This document shows positions 58,312 to 64,000 of a stretch of DNA of 64,000 nucleotides, in pieces; position 1 is the first letter of the stretch, and the number at the start of each line of letters is the position of its first letter. Below the pieces are notes generated by a model. That model saw only the letters and a program-made list of their open reading frames with translations. It was not told where the DNA came from and did no database searches. The DNA lies in NCBI RefSeq assembly GCF_032452875.1, contig NC_083884.1, forward strand, positions 26,181,501 to 26,245,500, written 5' to 3'. A program made the translations under genes and the position numbers. Source of the stretch: Bos javanicus (lineage: Eukaryota; Chordata; Mammalia; Artiodactyla; Bovidae).

Positions 58312-58764
58312 CAATTTCTAATCAGCCCATTATACTTATACTAATAGTTTTCTAACTTTTCTAAGGAACCTGTTTTTAGAAGGTTTAAAGCATCTCGTGC
58401 CTCTCACGGTTGGGAGGCTGTGAGTGATCACATGTGGCCGGACAAGCCTGTCAGGCAGGCCAGAGAACCCTCAGAGGAGTTTGTAGGTTAAAACACTCTT
58501 GTCACGCCCAGGAGTTTTTATTAACTGGAGCTCTAAATTAATTCCTTCTCCAAAAGAGGTGGTGGGGGACAGCCCCCCGTAAAGTCAGAGGTGTAGATGA
58601 GCACAAAGTAGTAAAGTAGGCAGGGTCTGGTTATGGGGGTAGATGCTCGAGGATTTCCAGGGGAACTCCTGAGGCTCGATCTCGCCTTTGCGTATGTTGA
58701 GCCTCCTTCCTCATGACCTTTGTCACAGGCGGAGTACCTCACTCTGGCCCCCAACACTAATGGA

Positions 58765-59659
58765 TGTTGGCAATTTGATCTCTGGTCCCTCTGCCTTTTC
58801 CAAAACCAGCTTGAACATCTGGAAGTTCACGGTTCACATATTGCTTAAGCCTGGCTAGGAGAACTTTGAGCATTATTTTACTAGCCTGTGAGATGAGTGC
58901 AATTGTGTGATAGTTTGAGCCTTCTTTGGCATTGCCTTTCTTTGGGATTGGAATGAAAACTGACCTTTTCCAGTCCTGTGGCCACTGCTGAGTTTTCCAA
59001 ATTTGCTGGCATATTGAGTGCAGCACTTTCACAGCATCATCTTTCAGGATTTGAAATAGCTCAACTGGAATTCCATCACCTCCACTAGCTTTGTTCGTAG
59101 TGATGCTTTCTAAGGCCCACTGGACTTCACATTCCAGGATGTCTGGCTCTAGGTCAGTGATCACACCATCGTGATTATCTTGGTTGTGAAGATCTTTTTT
59201 GTACAGTTCTTCTGTGTATTCTTGCCACCTCTTCTTAATATCTTCTGTTTCTGTTAGGTCCATACCATTTCTGTCCTTTATCGAGCCCATCTTTGCATGA
59301 AATGTTCCCTTGGTATCTCTAATTTTCCTGAAGAGATCTCTAGTCTTTCCCATTCTGTTGTTTTCCTCTATTTCTTTGCATTGATCGCTGAGGAAGGCTT
59401 TCTTATCTCTTCTTGCTATTCTTTGGAACTCTGCATTCAGATGCTTATATCTTTCCTTTTCTCCTTTGCTTTTCACTTCTCTTCTTTTCACAGCTATTTG
59501 TAAGGCCTCCCCAGACAGCCATTTTGCTTTTTTGCATTTCTTTTCCAGGGGGATGGTCTTGATCCCCGTCTCCTGTACAGTGTCATGAACCTCCGTCCAT
59601 AGTTCATCAGGCACTCTATCTATCAGATATAGTCCCTTAAATCTATTTCTCACTTCCAC
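58765..59659 (-). pseudogene. BovB RT N-terminal half before the LTR insertion
   Basis: A 300-codon frame reads the region between endonuclease and palm: RNRFKGLYLIDRVPDELW, then KAKWLSGEALQIAVKRREV, QEYTEELYKKDLHNQDNHDG, NKASGGDGIPVELFQILKDD, WKRSVFIPIPKKGNAKEG and ARLKQYVNRELPDVQAGF. It ends at GTRDQIANIH, where the LTR splits the codon context. The first codons are entered through a frameshift near 59660. Well preserved, but the element as a whole is dead. Confidence 0.87.
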
Positions 59660-60360
59660 TGTATAATCATAAGGGATTTGATTAGGTCATACATGAATGG
59701 TCTAGTGGTTTTCCCTACTTTCTTCAATTTAAGTCTGAATTTGGCAATAAGAAGTTCATGATCTGAGCCACAGTCAGCTCCCGGTCTTGTTTTTGTTGAC
59801 TGTATAGAGCTTCTCCATCTTTGGCTGCAAATAATATAATCCATCTGCATTCGGTGTTGACCATCTGGTGATGTCCATGTGTAGAGTCTTCTCTTGTGCT
59901 GTTGGAAGAGGGTGTTTGCTATGACCAGTGTGTTCTCTTGGCAAAACTCTATTAGCCTTACCCTGCTTTATTCCATATTCCAAGGCCAAATTTGCCTGTT
60001 ACCCTAGGTGTTTCTTGACTTCCTACTTTTGCATTCCTCCCCTATAATGAAAAGGATATCTTTTTGGGGTGTTAGTTCTAAAAGGTCTTGGAGGTCTTCA
60101 TAGAACCGTTCAACTTCAGCTTCTTCAGCGTTACTGGTTGGGGCATAGACTTGGATTACTGTGATAATGAATGGTTTGCCTTGGAAACGAACAGAGATCA
60201 TTCTGTTGTTTTTGAGATTGCATCCAAGTACTGCATTTCAGACTCTTTTGTTGACCATAATGGCTACTCCATTTCTTCTAAGGGATTCCTGCCTGCAGTA
60301 GTAGATATAATGGTCATCTGAGTTAAATTCACCCATTCCAGTCCATTTTAGTTAGCTGAT
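59660..60360 (-). pseudogene. BovB APE-type endonuclease remnant
   Basis: Frames 60004-60201 (MISVRFQGKPFIITVIQVYA, then DLLELTPQKDILFIIG) and 59650-59850 (RSSIQSTKTRPGADC, then the SDH motif at 59758-59766 in GSDHELLIAKFRLKLKK) cover an APE-like endonuclease, which nicks target DNA for priming. An apparent 2-bp loss near 60038 destroys the DWNAKVG block, and a 1-base loss near 59690 shifts the end. Confidence 0.83.
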
Positions 60361-60938
60361 TCCTAGAATGTCGACGTTCACTCTTGCCATCTCCTGTTTG
60401 ACCACTTCCAATTTGCCTTGATTCATGGACCTGACATTCCAGCTTCCTATTCAATATTGCTCTTTACAGCATCGGACCTTGCTTCTATCACCAGTCACAT
60501 CCACAACTGGGTATTGTTTTTGCTTTAGCTCCATCTCTTCATTCTTTCTGGAGTTATTTCTCCACTGATCTCCAGTAGCAATTTGGGCACCTACTGACCT
60601 GGGGAGTTCCTCTTTCAGTATCCTATCATTTTGCCTTTTCATACTGTTAATGGGGTTCTCAAGGCAAGAATACTGAAGTGGTTTGCCATTCCCTTCTCCA
60701 GTGGACCACATTCTGTCAGACTTCTCCACCATGACCCGCCCATCTTGGGTGGCCCCACATGGCATGGCTTAGTTTCATTGAGTTAAACAAGGCTGTGGTC
60801 TGTGTGATTAGATTGACTAGGTTTCTGTGATTATGGTTTGTGTGTCTGCCCTCTGATGCCTCTCGCAACACCTACCGTCTTACTTGGGTTTCTCTTACCT
60901 TGGATGTGGGGTATCTCTTCACGCCTGCTCTAGCAAAG

Positions 60939-61424
60939 AGAGGAATATAAATTGAAACGTTTAATCCAAATTATCTTTAAGTGTCTTCTAAAACTAGTGG
61001 TTATGCTATAATGTTAAATGAGTTTATTAAAGAGCAATACCAATATTAGTTTTACTTTATTTACCATATTGATTTTTTCTTGTTTTGTATACACATGTTC
61101 AAATTTACTTACCAGGTATAAGGAGAAAAATCACATTTTCTTTTATGCATATGCTGACCATTTAAAAAGAGAAACAATTTTAAGATATCTAATAGAAACT
61201 AGATAAATACTGTTTATTTTTCTCTAGAAAATAAGAGATATCTTCTGGTGACTTTTTTTTCCTGCTGTTTTCCCTGATATGTACCTATCTAGTTATTGGT
61301 CAAGAGTTTGATGTATGTGCCCATGACTCATTTTCTACATGTATATATACGATTCTGTAAATATTTGAGTGGTAAAAATAGGATGATATAATGATATAAT
61401 TATTTATAATGAAAACCATTAATT
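60939..61424. other. AT-rich unique sequence
   Basis: No recognised feature. The 62-codon frame at 61018-61206 is unsupported. Confidence 0.4.
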
Positions 61425-61660
61425 GTTATAATGTTCCAGGTACATGGTTTTACTGTTTTACACACTTTACTCTTTGAACCTTTCACATTAGCCCCATTAT
61501 GTACGCATTACTATTATCCGTATTTGCAGAAACTTACTCTTATGTAAGCAATGTATATTTCCAAAGATCATCCAACCATTATGTGGCAAAGCTGAAATTG
61601 AGGAGGTATGTTGTGGTCCCAGAGTTGGTGCACTCAACCGTAAAGATATGTTACCCATCA
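61425..61660 (-). repeat. MIR SINE remnant
   Basis: Antisense MIR that is easy to follow: tttcacattagccccattat, a ttactattatccgtatttgc segment (usual attattatccccattt), aagatcatccaaccattatg (usual aggtcacacagctagtaa) and ggcaaagctgaaattgagga. Confidence 0.7.
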
Positions 61661-62174
61661 ATGGGTAAAATGCATTCCATGAATATTAATATATGGATTC
61701 CACTTTATTTCCCAAACAGCTTCTATTGTTTCAAACAGCTTTAATATTAATTATATATGTTTAATAGACTTCAACCAATAATATTCTCTTCCTGTGTTAT
61801 CTTTCTCTTCAACAAATAACATTTCTCTAAAAAAATCAAAATCTCTTTCTCTCCAGTTGCATTATTACAAAGTTCATTGGATCATGGCTTTGTGTAACCA
61901 TGAATAAAATCACCTCATCTCTACTTCTTGAACTGGTAATTATATTTGGCACATTAAATCAAGTCCACATGGGGAAAGACCATTAATTAATTAATTTAAT
62001 TAACAGTAAGAAGAGAGGATATGGTTATCATATGATAATTATTCCTTTGGGATATTTTTCAACACGATGTGTTCCATATTTGAGTGGTAAAAGAACAGCC
62101 ACGCTTTTATTAGTTTTATTAAATTGTACCTAAATGAACTCCTTGTTGCTTTTCCTGAGGTGGAGGTAATAAAG
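61661..62174. other. AT-rich unique sequence
   Basis: Contains an aattaattaatttaatta stretch at about 61984. No gene. Confidence 0.4.
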
Positions 62175-62454
62175 ATAATGGTGACCTCCTTCAAAAGGTC
62201 CCATGCACACACTGCTGCACTCCGTGCCCCCGAACCCTGGAGCAGGCCACCACTGACCCATGCCTCTGCTGGAGACTTTTGGCCACTCATGGGAATGTCT
62301 GGGTCAGTCTCTTGTGGGGTCATTGCTCCTTTCTCCTGGGTCCTGGTGCACACAAGGTTTTGTTTGTGCCCTCCAAGAGTCTATTTCCCCAGTCCTGTGT
62401 AAGCTCTGATGGCTTTATGGTGAGGTCTGCTGCACCCAGATCCTCTGCCTCTGT
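62175..62454 (-). repeat. GC-richer ruminant repeat segment, family uncertain
   Basis: Text such as ccatgcacacactgctgcac, gggtcagtctcttgtggggt and gtgccctccaagagtctatt is familiar to me as ruminant interspersed sequence, probably the 5' region of a LINE (L1 or BovB) read antisense. I cannot fix the family. It joins a sense BovB fragment without a gap. Confidence 0.4.
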
Positions 62455-62925
62455 GGCAACAAAGGTCCATGTAGTTAAAGCTATGGTTTTTCCAGTGATC
62501 ATGTATGGATGTGAGAGTTGGACTATATAGAAAGCTGAGCATGGAAGAATTGATGCTTTTGAACTGTGGTGTTGGAGAAGACTCTTGAGAGTCCCTTGGA
62601 CTGCAAGGAGATCCAACCAGTCCATCCTAAAGGAGATCAGTCCTGGGTGTTCATTGGAAGGACTGATGAAGCTGAAACTCCAATTCTTTGGCCACCTGAT
62701 GTGAAGAGCTGACTCATTGGAAAAGACTCTGATGCTGGGAGGGATTAGGGGCAGGAGGAGAAGGGGACGACAGAGGATGAGATGGCTGGATGGCATCACC
62801 GACTCAATGGACATGACTTTGAGTAAACTCCCGGAGTTGGTTATGGACAGAGAAGCCTGGCGTGCTGTAGTCCATGGGTTTGCAAAGAGTTGAACATGAC
62901 TGGGAGACTGAAGTGAACTGAACTG
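62455..62925 (+). mobile_element. BovB LINE 3' end, 5'-truncated
   Basis: Sense BovB from gcaacaaaggtccatgtagt to the aactgaactgaact tail. The RT C-terminal frame is broken: a stop in the usual SWTVKKAEH block (SWTI-stop) and a 3-base loss in MMLKLKL. Confidence 0.9.
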
Positions 62926-62964
62926 AACTCCTTACTTCAAAGCATAGGATAATGTATTTCCACT

Positions 62965-63070
62965 TAGAATACAGGTAATGGGAATCTTTATATAACCCCC
63001 AAATATTTAGGACCATTTAGAACACAGGCATTGGGGATTTTTATATAACCTCCAAATATTTAGGAGCCTT
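62965..63070. repeat. 53-bp tandem duplication
   Basis: Units 62965-63017 and 63018-63070 share tatataacc and ccaaatatttagga blocks and align without gaps, with about nine differences. They lie just downstream of the BovB. Confidence 0.85.
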
Positions 63071-63505
63071 TAAGTTTCACTACATGCTGTTTTTGTATTG
63101 GGAAAGAGGGACTAAATATAAATACATTTAATTTTCTGGCCTATATGATTTGCTCCCAAGTAATATTTGCATAAAGATGAATATCATAATTAGTCAAATT
63201 CCAACTGAGAGGTGATATTATACCACCTCTAATGGATGTTAGAATCTTGAACAAAAGACGTTTTATTTTTGTCAGTTTGCTACAAATTCAATTAAACAAG
63301 AGCTCCTTATTGCTTGGAGAATGAGTACCATAAAGTATGACCTTTTAGAATTTAATATAGTCCATGAAGATTGGATGGTAAACTAGAGGTATATATCTGT
63401 TGGAACACATAGAGAAGTATACAGATTAATGGTTAATTTTTTAATATGTAGTAATAATCTACATGAAAGATTATGCAAAAGTTGCCATATTGATACTTTT
63501 TTTAT
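63071..63505. other. Unique sequence
   Basis: No recognised feature. Confidence 0.4.
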
Positions 63506-63728
63506 TTCCAGGTGTCGCTAGTGGTAAAGAACCCGCCAGCTAATGCAGGAGACATTGGAGACACCAGTTCAATCCCTCGGCTGGGAAGATCCCCTGGATG
63601 AGGGCCTGGCAACCTGCTCCAGTATTCTTGCCTGGAGATTCTTCATGGACAGATGGGCCTGGAGGATAGTTATGGTCCATAGGGTTGCGAAGAGTCAGAC
63701 ATGACTGAAGCAAATTAGCATGCACACA
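63506..63728 (+). mobile_element. Bov-tA SINE
   Basis: Sense SINE from ttccaggtgtcgctagtgg through gatcccctggatgagggcc to catgactgaagcaaattagc. Confidence 0.87.
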
Positions 63729-63737
63729 CATGGACTG

Positions 63738-64000
63738 TGGCATTCATTATACTCACAGCATCTGGCAAACATCACCACCATCCATCTCCAGAACTTTTTC
63801 TTCTTCCCAAATTGAAATTGTTCACATTAAATACTTAATTCTCCATACCTTCCATATGAATATTAGAATGGTGACAATCACCATTCTAGCATTTAACCCT
63901 AAGAGCTTGACTTTTCTAGATTCCTCATATAAGTGGAATTGTATAGGATTTGTCCTTTTATGACTGGCTTAGTTCACTTAGCATAATGTCTTCAAGTTTC
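63738..64000 (-). mobile_element. L1M LINE 3' end, runs off the window
   Basis: Antisense L1: ctggcaaacatcaccaccat, cctcatataagtggaattgt, ccttttatgactggcttagt, then cacttagcataatgtcttca at the window edge. The element probably continues beyond base 64000. Confidence 0.75.

Larger units (their letters stand above)
57228..58756 (-). mobile_element. Solo LTR of a betaretrovirus-like (ERVK) element
   Basis: In its own sense (minus strand) it starts TGTTGGGGG and ends CCCCGGCA, the usual TG...CA ends. A 6-bp duplication ctaatg at 57222-57227 and 58757-58762 is typical of class II retroviruses. No gag, pol or env lies inside, so it is a solo LTR left by LTR recombination. About 1.29 kb remain after subtracting a nested L1. 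It resembles the cattle LTR usually called BTLTR1, a tentative name. Confidence 0.85.
56098..60938 (-). mobile_element. Nearly full-length BovB LINE, interrupted by an LTR
   Basis: Antisense BovB from its 3' end (ttcagttcagttcagtcact) at 56098 to 5' UTR sequence at about 60938 (ctcttcacgcctgctctagc). Removing the 1.5-kb LTR leaves about 3.3 kb, close to the usual full BovB length of about 3.2 kb. It is the only copy here with endonuclease and 5' UTR. The hexamer gcaaag occurs at both ends (56092-56097, 60933-60938) but may belong to the element on the right. Confidence 0.9.

Noticed and set aside
1..64000. CRISPR array, prokaryotic operon or phage system
   Set aside because: No regularly spaced repeats, no compact operon-like coding, and the repeat families are those of a ruminant genome.

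Overview
This 64 kb window reads as non-coding nuclear DNA from a ruminant, most likely a bovid. The lineage call rests on repeats. BovB (RTE-type) LINE copies, Bov-tA and Bov-A2/ART2A-type SINEs derived from tRNA-Glu, cetartiodactyl CHR-type SINEs, L1 3' UTRs of the artiodactyl type and a betaretrovirus-like LTR all occur here. They sit on an older eutherian layer of L2, MIR, L1M and MaLR (MLT1-like) LTR remnants. The background is AT-rich. I found no host gene with exons, no structural RNA gene, no CRISPR array and nothing prokaryotic. Almost every long open reading frame is a piece of BovB or L1 reverse transcriptase, or its antisense shadow.

Layout. 1-3.1 kb: L1 tail, one MaLR LTR and AT-rich unique DNA. 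3.1-5.9 kb: one ancient MaLR LTR cut into pieces by four ruminant insertions. 6.3-7.0 kb: truncated BovB abutting a perfect 78-bp inverted repeat. 7.6-12.4 kb: L2 remnants, including a copy of about 1.9 kb, with SINEs and BovB. 12.4-18 kb: mostly unique, with dimeric SINEs. 18.2-19.8 kb: two BovB copies in opposite orientation, one with a 291-residue RT reading frame. 19.8-25.5 kb: MaLR, L1, an unassigned LTR-like stretch and BovB. 25.5-28.2 kb: largely unique. 28.2-30.2 kb: antisense L1M split by BovB, followed by sense L1. 30.2-35.2 kb: mostly unique. 35.3-36.7 kb: L1 3' end with a 52-bp SINE fragment inside. 37-42.8 kb: SINEs, a degraded coding-like patch and a CHR-in-CHR nest. 42.8-44.5 kb: BovB with an inverted 5' piece. 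44.5-56 kb: unique DNA, SINEs, L1, MaLR and BovB. 56.1-60.9 kb: a nearly full-length BovB carrying a solo LTR, which itself carries an L1. 60.9-64 kb: MIR, BovB, SINE and L1M.

Nothing here forms a working gene system. The interest lies in the insertion record: target-site duplications (TSDs), nesting, 5' inversion and a large perfect palindrome. I see no convincing new biological system. The strongest unexplained signal is the 78-bp perfect inverted repeat at 6814-7022. Family names were assigned by eye from remembered consensus sequences; exact subfamilies and boundaries would need RepeatMasker.
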